NCBI GenBank assembly: GCA_033763775.1
Contig: JANRJW010000005.1
Span: forward strand, 91,103-155,102
DNA from: JAJTHB01 sp033763775
GTDB lineage: Bacteria; Pseudomonadota; Alphaproteobacteria; Rickettsiales; SXRF01
Length of the DNA stretch: 64,000 bases
Direction of reading: 5' to 3'
The position numbers and the translations under genes are program-made. The notes under the pieces were generated by a model. It was not told the origin of the DNA and ran no database searches. It worked only from the letters and a program-made list of their open reading frames with translations. Below, piece by piece: positions 50,238 through 58,018 of the stretch. Within the stretch, counting starts at the first letter, position 1; every line of letters begins with the position of its first letter.

Positions 50238-50253
50238 TGTTTCACGTGAAACA
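50238..50253. promoter_or_regulatory. parS site 2 (ParB-binding palindrome)
   Basis: A second exact TGTTTCACGTGAAACA, 381 bp from the first, with A/T-rich flanks that extend the symmetry (AAAAAT / ATTTTT). The 200 bp beyond it hold no gene. Confidence 0.9.
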
Positions 50254-50454
50254 TTTTTCTATAAAAAACAGATAATTAGTAAAAAATACCCCCTTCCTGA
50301 GCAGTTGGTTTTGTGCGCCAGAGGGGGATTTATGACTGTCTGATGACAAAGGGCAGGGAGGGGTAAAACGCGCTGTCATCAAAATTTAACATGCTTGCGT
50401 GGGGATTCGTGTTAGAGTTACGATGGATAAATAAACCAACGATACGTCAAAACC

Positions 50455-51276
50455 ATGGGTGATGAAGCCAATCTTTCCAAGCAGGCCGCCGCAGACAGGG
50501 CGGAGCGCTATGTGCGCGAGCAGCTGAATCCCGCGCCCGGGCAGGAGCACTTAAGTCCGCTGTTGAACAAGCGCAAAGAATTTCTGGCTAAACTGAATGA
50601 AAATCTGGATGCTAACTACTACAGTACGCCAGAAAAACGTCAGGCAAAGCTGGAAGAAGCGGGTAAAGAATTTGATGCAGCAATCGTCGCGAGAGCACGC
50701 GAAGGCGCGGCTGCCGGTGGTGATGCGAATACGTACAAGCTGATGGATCCCGCCGAGAAGCGGGAAAAGGAAACATCCACCGGCCTCATTCGCGGTATTA
50801 TCAACACCGTGGTCGGCGGGTTGGGCGGTATTTTTGGCTTTCTATGGGACTTGCTCAAGCATCTGCCGATCGTTGGTGATATGATTGCCAGTATTGGTGA
50901 TAAGCGCACGCCAGAGGAAAAAGCAAGAGATACAAAGGCCGCTGGTGTTGCTGATAAGCTGAGTGTGCCGCTTGAGGTTCAAGGAATCACGGTCAAATTT
51001 TCTGATGAAGAGCGCGAAAAAATTTTTAATGGCCTCAGAAAGCCGGAGACTCAGGTTGCTGCACAGCCGGCAACTCCTGCGTCGCCGACGGCTGCCACGC
51101 CAGAAAGTAATACCGCTTCGCCAGAAGTGTTGCAGAGTGCTAGAGACGCAGCCACTGCAGCGCGCACAGCAGGCGCCAATGATCCAAGGGATGTTGGCTT
51201 AAACGGTGGTTTGCCCCCCGCGCCGTTAGTTGCCGTTGCTGTTGCTAACAATGCTACTGGCCACGCGGTTGGATAA
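50455..51276 (+). CDS. orphan protein with amphipathic/hydrophobic core segment
   Basis: A 273-aa protein of no recognised family. Charged, helical N-terminal third (AAADRAERYVREQLN), a glycine-rich hydrophobic stretch around residues 108-146 (RGIINTVVGGLGGIFGFLWD, then LPIVGDMIASIG), a charged region, then an Ala/Pro/Thr/Ser-rich tail. No signal peptide. The composition could fit a membrane-active or surface-exported protein, but that is speculation. It stands alone between parS 2 and a large palindromic repeat, about 200 bp downstream of parS. Confidence 0.7.
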   Translation: MGDEANLSKQAAADRAERYVREQLNPAPGQEHLSPLLNKRKEFLAKLNENLDANYYSTPEKRQAKLEEAGKEFDAAIVARAREGAAAGGDANTYKLMDPAEKREKETSTGLIRGIINTVVGGLGGIFGFLWDLLKHLPIVGDMIASIGDKRTPEEKARDTKAAGVADKLSVPLEVQGITVKFSDEEREKIFNGLRKPETQVAAQPATPASPTAATPESNTASPEVLQSARDAATAARTAGANDPRDVGLNGGLPPAPLVAVAVANNATGHAVG

Positions 51277-51337
51277 TCCCAATTCCCCCCTTGCATTTTG
51301 GCATGGTTTGTGCTTTGCCGTGATGCACATTAATTTT

Positions 51338-51449
51338 TGTCATTCCCGCGAAAGCGGGAATCCAGCTAACAGATGGTCATTGCGATCGCGACATCAATGT
51401 CCGCGATTCTGATTGGTTTGACTGGATTCCCGCTTTCGCGGGAATGACA
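51338..51449. repeat. large REP-like element upstream of tig
   Basis: Two 28-nt arms, 51338-51365 and 51422-51449, are perfect complements, and each arm is itself a hairpin (CCCGC-GAAA-GCGGG). A 56-nt centre contains further dyad-like GCGATCGC and CCGCGATT segments. The element ends 25 bp before the tig start. Confidence 0.9.
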
Positions 51450-51473
51450 AATGAATAACTCTAAGGATAACTC

Positions 51474-52853
51474 ATGCAAATCAACGAACTTGAATCCCAA
51501 GGCCTGAAAACGAAATTCAAACTGGTGGTGCCTGCCAGCGTCATCAACCAGCAGACCGAGACCGAGCTGAAAGCCGCCGGTGAAAAGGTGAAAATCCCCG
51601 GCTTCCGCCCGGGCTATATCCCCATGAAAGTGCTGCAGCAGCGCTATGGGAAAGCGGTGCAGGGTGATGTGCTCAAAAGCGTGATCAACCAGACCACGGT
51701 GGAGGTGCTGCGCGAAAAAAATATCCGTCCGGCGCTGGCGCCGCAGATTAATATCGACACCTATCAGGATGGCGGCGACCTGACTTTTACCATGGAAGTG
51801 GAGCGCTTTCCGGAGATGCCGGAGATCAAGTTTACGGACATCACCCTCGAGCGCCTGACCTATGAGATCAGCGATCAGGAGATCGATGAAGCGGCAAAAC
51901 GCATTGCCGAGCGCTCGCCGGAACTTAAAGACGCGAAAGAAGGCGCCAAAGCCGCTAAGGGCGATGTGCTTTCGATTGATTTTAAAGGCATGATGGATGG
52001 TGTGGCCTTTGATGGCGGCACCGCCGAAGGCTTCAAGCTGGAACTGGGCAGCAAGCAATTTATCGATGGTTTTGAAGACCAGCTGATCGGCAGCAAAGTG
52101 GGTGATGATAAGATCGTGACCGTGACCTTCCCCGAAGCCTACCCAGCCGAGAATCTGGCGGGCAAAGAAGCCAGCTTCGCTGTGAAAGTCCATGCGATTT
52201 ATCACAAGGAAGTGCCCGAGGTGAATGATGCATTTGCCAAAGCGCGCGGCTTTGAAGACGGCAAAGCGTTACGCGAAGCGATCCGCAGCCAGCTGGCGAA
52301 GGAATATGATTCGGTGGTACGCAGCAAGATGAAAAAACAGCTCTTTGACCAGCTGGACAGCGCGTTTGAGATTGAGCTGCCGCAGGGCATGGTGGAGATG
52401 GAATTTAATTCCATCTGGGAACGTCTGCAGCAGGCCAAGCAAAGCGGCGATAGCTCACTGGAAGGCAAAAGCGACGATGAGCTGAAAGAAGAATATCGCG
52501 CCATTGCGAAGCGCCGCGTGAAGCTGGGTATTATGCTCGCTGAAATTGGCCAGAAAAATAAACTGCAGATCAGCCGTGAGGAACTCTCCCGCGCGGTGAT
52601 GCAGCAGGCCAGCAATTTCCCCGGGCAGGAACGTCAGGTGATCGAGTTTTATCAGAAAAATCCTGACCGCATGGAAGATCTTCGCGGCCCGATTCTGGAA
52701 GAAAAATCGGTCGACCTTATTCTTTCTAAAGTCAAAATCAGCGACAAAAAAATCACCATCGATGAGCTGATGAAAGACGACGAAGAGCAGGGCGAAGCCG
52801 AAAGCAAACCGGCCAAAGCCAAGGCGTCTGCGAAGAAGAAATCCACGAAGTAG
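51474..52853 (+). CDS. tig: trigger factor
   Basis: The ribosome-associated chaperone and prolyl isomerase. The ribosome-binding signature GFRPGYIPMKVLQQRYG is in the N-terminal domain, the FKBP domain follows (GDVLSIDFKGMMDGVAFDGG), and a long helical C-terminal domain ends in a lysine-rich tail (KAKASAKKKSTK). The 459-aa length is typical. It heads the conserved tig-clpP-clpX-hupB order. Confidence 0.96.
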   Translation: MQINELESQGLKTKFKLVVPASVINQQTETELKAAGEKVKIPGFRPGYIPMKVLQQRYGKAVQGDVLKSVINQTTVEVLREKNIRPALAPQINIDTYQDGGDLTFTMEVERFPEMPEIKFTDITLERLTYEISDQEIDEAAKRIAERSPELKDAKEGAKAAKGDVLSIDFKGMMDGVAFDGGTAEGFKLELGSKQFIDGFEDQLIGSKVGDDKIVTVTFPEAYPAENLAGKEASFAVKVHAIYHKEVPEVNDAFAKARGFEDGKALREAIRSQLAKEYDSVVRSKMKKQLFDQLDSAFEIELPQGMVEMEFNSIWERLQQAKQSGDSSLEGKSDDELKEEYRAIAKRRVKLGIMLAEIGQKNKLQISREELSRAVMQQASNFPGQERQVIEFYQKNPDRMEDLRGPILEEKSVDLILSKVKISDKKITIDELMKDDEEQGEAESKPAKAKASAKKKSTK

Positions 52854-52866
52854 TCTTACAAAGTGA

Positions 52867-52960
52867 TCGATTAGGTCGATTAGGTCTATTAGGTTTTTAG
52901 GGTTCCTTAGTTTTTCGAGGTTAACCGAACAAACCCTATCGACCTAAGAAACCTCAGTGA
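52867..52960 (+). repeat. opposed nonamer array between tig and clpP
   Basis: Left arm: TCGATTAGG, TCGATTAGG, TCTATTAGG and further degenerate 9-nt units from 52867; right arm of type AACCCTATCGACCTAAG to about 52960. Same architecture as the arrays around dnaX and recR, with a different word. Confidence 0.8.
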
Positions 52961-53057
52961 CATCACTCCCCGCGCCACTATAGCAAGCTAACAAAATACT
53001 GACGTATTTTGACGCTGCCTACGGCGCGGCCTGCTTGGCTTTCCGCCTAAGCTGGCA

Positions 53058-53082
53058 TAGCCAATAAAAACTTTATTGGCTA
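53058..53082 (+). other. 11-bp hairpin in the clpP leader
   Basis: TAGCCAATAAA-AAC-TTTATTGGCTA, a perfect 11-bp stem in the 200-bp leader of clpP, following a smaller AAAATAC/GTATTTT hairpin near 52994. Without a T-run it is more likely a regulatory or processing structure than a terminator. Nothing else is seen in 52961-53157 except the AAGAGG ribosome site of clpP. Confidence 0.5.
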
Positions 53083-53157
53083 TAACACATAATTAACTTT
53101 TCGCCTCTACACAAAAGGCATAGGGTAACCTATATACAAAAACAACAAGAGGCATTT

Positions 53158-53802
53158 ATGGCTGATATTATGGACACCGTTGATAACATGCTCGTTCCCA
53201 TCGTCATTGAGCAGACCGCCCGCGGCGAGCGCTCGTTTGACATTTACTCCCGCCTGCTCAAAGAGCGCATCATTTTCGCTATCGGCCCGGTGAACGACAA
53301 CATGGCCTCGCTCATCTGCGCCCAGCTTCTGTTTCTGGAATCCGAAAACCCGGACAAAGAAATTTTCATGTACATCAACTCGCCCGGCGGCGTGGTAACA
53401 TCCGGTCTTTCGATCTACGACACCATGCAATATATCCGCCCGAAAGTGGCGACGCTGTGCTTCGGCCAGGCTGCTTCGATGGGTTCGCTGCTGCTGTCAG
53501 CCGGTGAGCCGGGCATGCGCTATTCGCTGCCAAACTCGCGTATCATGATCCACCAGCCATCCGGTGGTTTCCAGGGCCAGGCAACCGATATCGAAATTCA
53601 TGCCAAAGAAATTCTCAGCCTGAAGGCGCGCCTGAACCAGATTTATGTGAAGCATACCGGTCAGAAACTCTCGCACATTGAGAAAAACATGGAGCGCGAT
53701 AACTTCATGACCGCGGAAGCCGCCAGGGAATTCGGCCTGATTGACCACATCATCGAAAAACGTGGTGCCGGTGAAGATGCTGATAAAAAACCTAAATCCT
53801 GA
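53158..53802 (+). CDS. clpP: ATP-dependent Clp protease proteolytic subunit
   Basis: The serine peptidase ring of ClpXP. Catalytic Ser in GQAASMGSLLLSAG and His in RIMIHQPSGG, with IYSRLLKERIIF-like N-terminal region and the Asp in EKNMERDNFM. The 214-aa length is standard. AAGAGG lies five bases from the ATG. In alphaproteobacteria ClpXP degrades CtrA; a DivL homologue is also in this window. clpX follows after 66 bp. Confidence 0.97.
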   Translation: MADIMDTVDNMLVPIVIEQTARGERSFDIYSRLLKERIIFAIGPVNDNMASLICAQLLFLESENPDKEIFMYINSPGGVVTSGLSIYDTMQYIRPKVATLCFGQAASMGSLLLSAGEPGMRYSLPNSRIMIHQPSGGFQGQATDIEIHAKEILSLKARLNQIYVKHTGQKLSHIEKNMERDNFMTAEAAREFGLIDHIIEKRGAGEDADKKPKS

Positions 53803-53868
53803 TAAAAAACCTGTTAACACATTAGTCATACCTAGACGCTACAATAAAAGAAAGAAACCGAGGAACAC

Positions 53869-55134
53869 GTGACCAAAACTGGCAGCAGAGAATCCAAAAA
53901 CACCCGCTATTGCAGCTTCTGCGGTAAAAGCGAACATGAGGTGCGCAAGCTGATTGCTGGCCCCACCGTGTTCATCTGCGATGAGTGCGTGGTGCTGTGC
54001 ATGGATATTATCCGTGCGGCGGATAAAGGCGTGCTGGCCAAGGAAGGTGACGATATCGCTAAACCAGCCGACATCGCCAAGGTGCTTGATGACTATGTGA
54101 TTGGTCAGGAAAAAGCCAAGCGCATCCTCTCGGTGGCGGTGCATAACCACTATAAGCGCATCTCACTGCTCGAAAAAAATACCGACGTTGAGCTTGCCAA
54201 ATCCAACATTCTACTCATCGGCCCCACCGGTTCGGGCAAAACGCTGCTCGCACAGACACTCGCGCGCATTCTCGATGTGCCCTTTACCATGGCTGATGCC
54301 ACCACGCTCACTGAAGCGGGCTATGTTGGCGAAGACGTGGAAAACATCATCCTCAGACTGCTGCAGGCGGCAGACTATAACGTTGAGCGCGCCCAGCGCG
54401 GTATCGTTTATATCGACGAGGTGGATAAAATTTCCCGCAAATCGGACAACCCATCCATCACCCGTGACGTCTCCGGCGAGGGCGTGCAGCAGGCACTGCT
54501 CAAGCTCATGGAAGGCACCGTGGCCAGTGTTCCGCCGCAGGGTGGCCGCAAACATCCGCAGCAGGAGTTTCTGCAGGTGGATACTGCGAATATCCTCTTT
54601 ATCTGCGGCGGTGCATTCTCTGGCCTTGAAAAAATTATCTCGGCGCGCGGCAAAGGCACTGCTATTGGTTTTGGTGCGGATGTGCGCTCCAGCGAGAACC
54701 AGCGCATTGGCGATCTGTTCTCTAAAGTAGAGCCGGAAGATCTACTCAAGTTTGGTTTGATTCCTGAATTCGTGGGTCGCCTGCCAGTGATCGCTACTCT
54801 GACCGACCTCGACGAAGCGGCGCTGATTTCGATTCTCACCGAGCCGAAAAACGCGCTGGTGAAACAATATGCGAAGCTCTTCGAGATGGAGGGTGTGCGC
54901 CTGAAATTCTCGGATGATGCGCTGAAAGCCATCGCCGCGAAAGCGATCAAACGCAAAACCGGCGCGCGCGGCCTGCGTGCTATTCTGGAAGGCATTCTGC
55001 TGGATCTGATGTACGATATTCCGAGCCAGGAAAATGTTGAGGAAGTGATCATCAATGCCGATGTGGTGGACAACGCCGCCGCACCGGTGATTGTGCACAG
55101 CGATGCCAAACAGAGTGGTAAAAAATCAAGCTAA
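53869..55134 (+). CDS. clpX: ATP-dependent Clp protease ATP-binding subunit ClpX
   Basis: AAA+ unfoldase partner of ClpP. N-terminal zinc-binding domain CSFCGKSEHEVRKLIAG...CDEC, Walker A GPTGSGKTLLAQ, Walker B YIDEVDKI, pore loop GYVGEDVE, and the ClpP-contact loop region before RLPVIATL. GTG start at 53869 with GAGGAA upstream. The 421-aa length is standard. Confidence 0.97.
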   Translation: MTKTGSRESKNTRYCSFCGKSEHEVRKLIAGPTVFICDECVVLCMDIIRAADKGVLAKEGDDIAKPADIAKVLDDYVIGQEKAKRILSVAVHNHYKRISLLEKNTDVELAKSNILLIGPTGSGKTLLAQTLARILDVPFTMADATTLTEAGYVGEDVENIILRLLQAADYNVERAQRGIVYIDEVDKISRKSDNPSITRDVSGEGVQQALLKLMEGTVASVPPQGGRKHPQQEFLQVDTANILFICGGAFSGLEKIISARGKGTAIGFGADVRSSENQRIGDLFSKVEPEDLLKFGLIPEFVGRLPVIATLTDLDEAALISILTEPKNALVKQYAKLFEMEGVRLKFSDDALKAIAAKAIKRKTGARGLRAILEGILLDLMYDIPSQENVEEVIINADVVDNAAAPVIVHSDAKQSGKKSS

Positions 55135-55514
55135 TTGATTCTGGCTTTTCGGATAATGTGGTGCCAGTGGTTTGATTGCTGGCGTGCTGAGATCTTTTTT
55201 TGCGGCGTTCGTAGGCTGTAAATTATGCGCGTCAGTATGTCGCGCAGCTTTCTGTCAAACCTAGTGTAAACAGCTGTTTTCCTGTATTTTTTCTATGTAT
55301 TTGATTGTTGCGAATGCGGAATGATATGGCGGAAAAACAAGCATGGCTGCGCCCCAGCAAGCATTTTTTTTTGAGCGATGCGCAGATTTTCTTGTTTACA
55401 AGCCGTTTTTTTAGTGCTTGAACGAAACCGTTACTTGTAGCTGAAACGATGTAAGGAAGGTTTTCCGCGCATCGTACAAGTAGAAACTTAAACCAAAGCA
55501 ACTAGGGAGTTTTT
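55135..55514 (+). other. clpX-hupB intergenic region, no gene supported
   Basis: This 380-bp region has no credible coding frame. A weak GCCAG/CTGGC hairpin followed after ten bases by a T-run (about 55163-55201) may end the clpX transcript. The rest is AT-rich and must contain the hupB promoter, but no clear -35/-10 pair could be chosen. An 89-aa minus-strand frame here lacks any supporting feature. Confidence 0.4.
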
Positions 55515-55811
55515 ATGAACAAGAATGAGCTGATCGCCGAACTGGCTGACAAATGCGAAATGACCAAAGCACAGGCTGCTGATTGCGTTGATGCATTCTG
55601 CGCGATCGTGTCCAAAGCAATGGCGAAAGGCGATGAAGTTCGCCTCGTTGGTTTCGGCACCTTCTGCACCGTGCACCGCAAAGCAACCGAAGGCCGCAAC
55701 CCACGCACCGGCGCTGTGATCAAAATCGCTGCTGCTAACAAGCCGAAATTCAAGCCTGGCAAAGCGCTGGCTGAAATGGTGAACAAAGGCAGCAAGAAGA
55801 AGGCAGCCTAA
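55515..55811 (+). CDS. hupB: HU family DNA-binding protein
   Basis: A 98-aa nucleoid protein: MNKNELIAELADKCEMTKAQA, the beta-arm region VRLVGFGTFCTVHRKATEGRNPRTGAVIKI with the intercalating proline context RNPRTG, and a basic C-terminus KGSKKKAA. It could be HU or an IHF-like member; the spacing after clpX fits hupB. A REP-like repeat begins at its stop codon. Confidence 0.93.
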   Translation: MNKNELIAELADKCEMTKAQAADCVDAFCAIVSKAMAKGDEVRLVGFGTFCTVHRKATEGRNPRTGAVIKIAAANKPKFKPGKALAEMVNKGSKKKAA

Positions 55812-55878
55812 TGTCATCCCGAGCGTAGTCGAGGGATCTTAAGATTCCTCTGTTCGCTTCGCTCAATCGGAATGACAT
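55811..55878. repeat. REP-like palindrome, GTCATCC family, copy 2
   Basis: ATGTCATCCCGAGCG...GGATCTTAAGATTCC...GGAATGACAT, the same ends and centre as the copy at 31741-31808. It starts on the last base of the hupB stop. Confidence 0.88.
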
Positions 55879-55885
55879 GAGATAA

Positions 55886-55915
55886 AAACGCCCGGCTTTG
55901 GTCGGGCGTCTTTTT
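55886..55915. terminator. intrinsic terminator between hupB and the antiporter
   Basis: AAAACGCCCG-GCTTTGGT-CGGGCGTCTTTTT; the flanking A-run and T-run allow use on both strands. On the minus strand it overlaps the antiporter stop codon region. Confidence 0.85.
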
Positions 55916-57095
55916 ATGGCTGTTTTTTTATGCTGTCCAGCAGTCTGAACAGAAATGCATTGGCGACAATCGAGAGCATCGCCCCGGCAAGAATCAGGTT
56001 ATAGAGATTGTCTGAAAGCAGCCCCTTGCTGAGGGCAAGGCCGCTGAGGATGAATGAAAACTCGCCAATCTGCGCGAGGCTGACTGATACAGTGTAGCCC
56101 ACCGTGCGGCTCTGGCGAAAGAGCCGGATGATGCCATACGCCACCACACTTTTGATGACGATGATGATGAAGAAGGTCGCGAGCACTGCCATCGGCTCGT
56201 TCAGCAGCGTCATCGGTTTGAACAGCATGCCCACGGAAACAAAAAACAGCACCGAAAATGCATCGCGCATCGGCAGCGAGCTTTCCGCCGATTTCTGACC
56301 AATCTCACTTTCGCTCAGCATCATACCCGCCAGAAACGCCCCCAGTGCCAGCGATGCGTCAAACACCACAAACGCAATGGAGGCAAAGCCCAGTGCAATC
56401 GCCAGCGTGCCGAGCGTACTGAGCTCGCTGGAGCGCAGCTTGGCGATGTTGACGAGTAGCCACGGCAGAAAGCGCCGCCCCACCACAAACATGAACAGGA
56501 AAAAGCCGCCAATTTTAAACACCACCTCCAAGAAGGTGGCAATCAGCAGGGTAGGGCTGATGGCTTCACCGCGCGTCAGCACCTCGGCCACCACCGGCAG
56601 CATCACCAGCGCCAGCACCATCGCGATATCCTCAATAATCAGCCAGCTGACTGCGATTTTCCCCGCCTCGGAATTCAGCTCGCGCCGCTGCTCGAGGCTG
56701 CGTATCATCACAATGGTGCTGGCAACCGAGAGCGAAAAGCCAAAAATAAATCCTTCCAGCAGCCCAAACCCGAGATAGACCGCCAGCAGCGCGCCCACCA
56801 GCGTAGCAGCAAGCATCTGCCCCAGCGCGCCGGGCAGCGCCACGCGCCGCGCCTTCAGCAGGTCGCTGATAGAAAAATGCAGCCCGACGCCAAACATCAG
56901 CAGGATGATGCCGATCTCCGCCAGCTGCTTGGCAAGCGACGTATCGGCGACAAAGCCCGGCGTGTTCGGGCCGATCGCCACCCCCGCCAGCAAATAGCCG
57001 AGAATGGCGGGCAGCTTCAGCTTTACCGCGACCATTCCAAAAACAAAGGCGGTGACGATGCTGGCAATCAACGTGTAAATCAGCGCATATTCCAT
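55914..57095 (-). CDS. CPA2-family cation:proton antiporter (no RCK domain)
   Basis: A 393-aa membrane protein with about twelve helices of the monovalent cation:proton antiporter-2 family (Kef/YbaL type). LPAILGYLLAGVAIGPNTPG, GIILLMFGVGLHFS and LASTIVMIRSL-like helices are typical. KefB/C and YbaL carry a C-terminal TrkA-N (RCK) domain of about 150-200 residues; this product ends after the last helix at LLDSIKKQP. ATG at 57095 (MEYALIYTLIAS) is preferred to 57110. Confidence 0.9.
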   Translation of the reverse strand: MEYALIYTLIASIVTAFVFGMVAVKLKLPAILGYLLAGVAIGPNTPGFVADTSLAKQLAEIGIILLMFGVGLHFSISDLLKARRVALPGALGQMLAATLVGALLAVYLGFGLLEGFIFGFSLSVASTIVMIRSLEQRRELNSEAGKIAVSWLIIEDIAMVLALVMLPVVAEVLTRGEAISPTLLIATFLEVVFKIGGFFLFMFVVGRRFLPWLLVNIAKLRSSELSTLGTLAIALGFASIAFVVFDASLALGAFLAGMMLSESEIGQKSAESSLPMRDAFSVLFFVSVGMLFKPMTLLNEPMAVLATFFIIIVIKSVVAYGIIRLFRQSRTVGYTVSVSLAQIGEFSFILSGLALSKGLLSDNLYNLILAGAMLSIVANAFLFRLLDSIKKQP

Positions 57096-57110
57096 GTCGC
57101 TATCATACAC

Positions 57111-57391
57111 GCATCAGGGGCAAATAAAAACCTTCTCGTCAGGCGGCGATCTTTTAACCCTAGGTTGGTTCAAGAATATAGCTGACGATGAGCGATGAAT
57201 CAGAGCGAAGGGCGGGGCGGAGAGTGAGCATGGCAAAAACTTCGGTTGAGTGACGGGACGGATTCGTGGCCTGCTGGCCACTCACCCTCAAGGGGTGGCT
57301 CTCCGCCTCCGCTGTAGCTACGGCGTGATGCGCCCTCAATTTTTTCTTCCTGAAAAAATTTCGAACCCGCGCGGGTTCGAGCAACTTAGTT
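57111..57391. other. tRNA-Asp-proximal region with tRNA 3'-end echo and T-arm palindrome
   Basis: This 280-bp stretch has no supported gene. GAGTGACGGGAC at 57248-57259 repeats the acceptor/T-arm sequence of the neighbouring tRNA-Asp (57439-57450), and a perfect 20-nt palindrome at 57361-57380 (TCGAACCCGC/GCGGGTTCGA) contains the T-arm sequence. This looks like debris of an integrated or duplicated tRNA end. Confidence 0.45.
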
Positions 57392-57435
57392 CCACTTACT
57401 TAAAAAGCCCCGTGCGGGGCTTTTTAAGTAAGTGG
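57392..57435 (-). terminator. 44-nt perfect hairpin at the tRNA-Asp 3' end
   Basis: A 21-bp perfect stem with a TG loop: CCACTTACTTAAAAAGCCCCG and its complement. On the minus strand it starts with the tRNA CCA and ends with the GC-rich stem plus T5, a strong terminator extended by a mirrored copy of the CCA-proximal sequence. Confidence 0.8.
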
Positions 57436-57509
57436 CGGGAGTGACGGGACTCGAACCCGCGGCCTTCGCCGTGACAGGGCGACGCTCTAACCAACTGAGC
57501 TACACCCCC
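57433..57509 (-). tRNA. tRNA-Asp (GTC anticodon)
   Basis: Minus-strand cloverleaf: acceptor GGGGGTG/CACTCCC, D-arm GCTC-GAGC, anticodon stem TCGCC/GGCGA with loop CTGTCAC, T-arm GCGGG-TTCGAGT-CCCGT, discriminator G and encoded CCA. Confidence 0.95.
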
Positions 57510-57542
57510 GCAAAGAAGTGTATGTATAATCTACTGTTATCA

Positions 57543-57652
57543 GTCCCCCTACGCTCCTGAAGGAGCTTCGGGCGACACTCCTACGCCGAATGTCGGCGTT
57601 CGTATGTCAGGCCGGAAGTGGCCTGCCACCCGAAGCCGAAGGCGTAGGGTGG
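57543..57652 (-). repeat. four-hairpin tRNA-tail element, copy 2
   Basis: On the minus strand, beginning with the tRNA-Val CCA: CCACCC..GGGTGG, CAGGCC/GGCCTG, ACGCCGA/TCGGCGT and GCTCCT/AGGAGC hairpins, and CCTACGC...GCGTAGG closing pairs. It aligns with the copy after tRNA-Leu; stems are conserved while sequences differ. Confidence 0.8.
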
Positions 57653-57726
57653 TGGGCGCTCACGGACTCGAACCGCGGACCCTCTCGGTGTAAACGAGAT
57701 GCTCTAACCAACTGAGCTAAGCGCCC
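57650..57726 (-). tRNA. tRNA-Val (TAC anticodon)
   Basis: Minus-strand cloverleaf: acceptor GGGCGCT/AGCGCCC, D-arm GCTC-GAGC, anticodon stem TCTCG/CGAGA with loop TTTACAC, T-arm CGCGG-TTCGAGT-CCGTG, discriminator A and encoded CCA. Confidence 0.95.
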
Positions 57727-57730
57727 TTCG

Positions 57731-57885
57731 CATGGCACCGTTATCAAATGCTACTATGCCTTGCTGCAAATCCTGTTTTTTTTCGCTTCCGCTGCGCATG
57801 TACTTCTATGTACATCTGCGCTGCGGTTCTCAAAAACCAGAATTTTCGCGGCAGCCTAGCGAATTTGATAACGGTGCCAGATGCG
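57731..57885. repeat. giant 155-bp inverted repeat upstream of nuoA
   Basis: Outer arms GGCACCGTTATCAAAT (57734-57749) and ATTTGATAACGGTGCC (57863-57878) are perfect complements. Inner segments continue the symmetry (AAATCCTGTTTTTT with AAAAACCAGAATTT, CCGCTGCGCATGTAC with GTACATCTGCGCTGCGG) down to a 6-nt loop near 57804-57809. The whole element can fold as one long hairpin. No transposase or direct repeat is evident. The 130 bp between it and nuoA hold a GATGATTT/AAATCATC hairpin and no gene. Confidence 0.85.
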
Positions 57886-58018
57886 AGAGGAGAGCTTCTA
57901 GCGTGTTTTGTTTTGCTTTGCAAGCGCCTAAATGCTAAAAAAATAATTCCTGAAAGTTAAACAATCTAGCGATGATTTTGCTTGGCAAATCATCACACTA
58001 AACATAATAATCATTACC

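Noticed and set aside
55232..55501. Minus-strand 89-aa frame in the clpX-hupB gap
   Set aside because: No ribosome site, family motif or coding character; the region is better explained as leader and promoter DNA.
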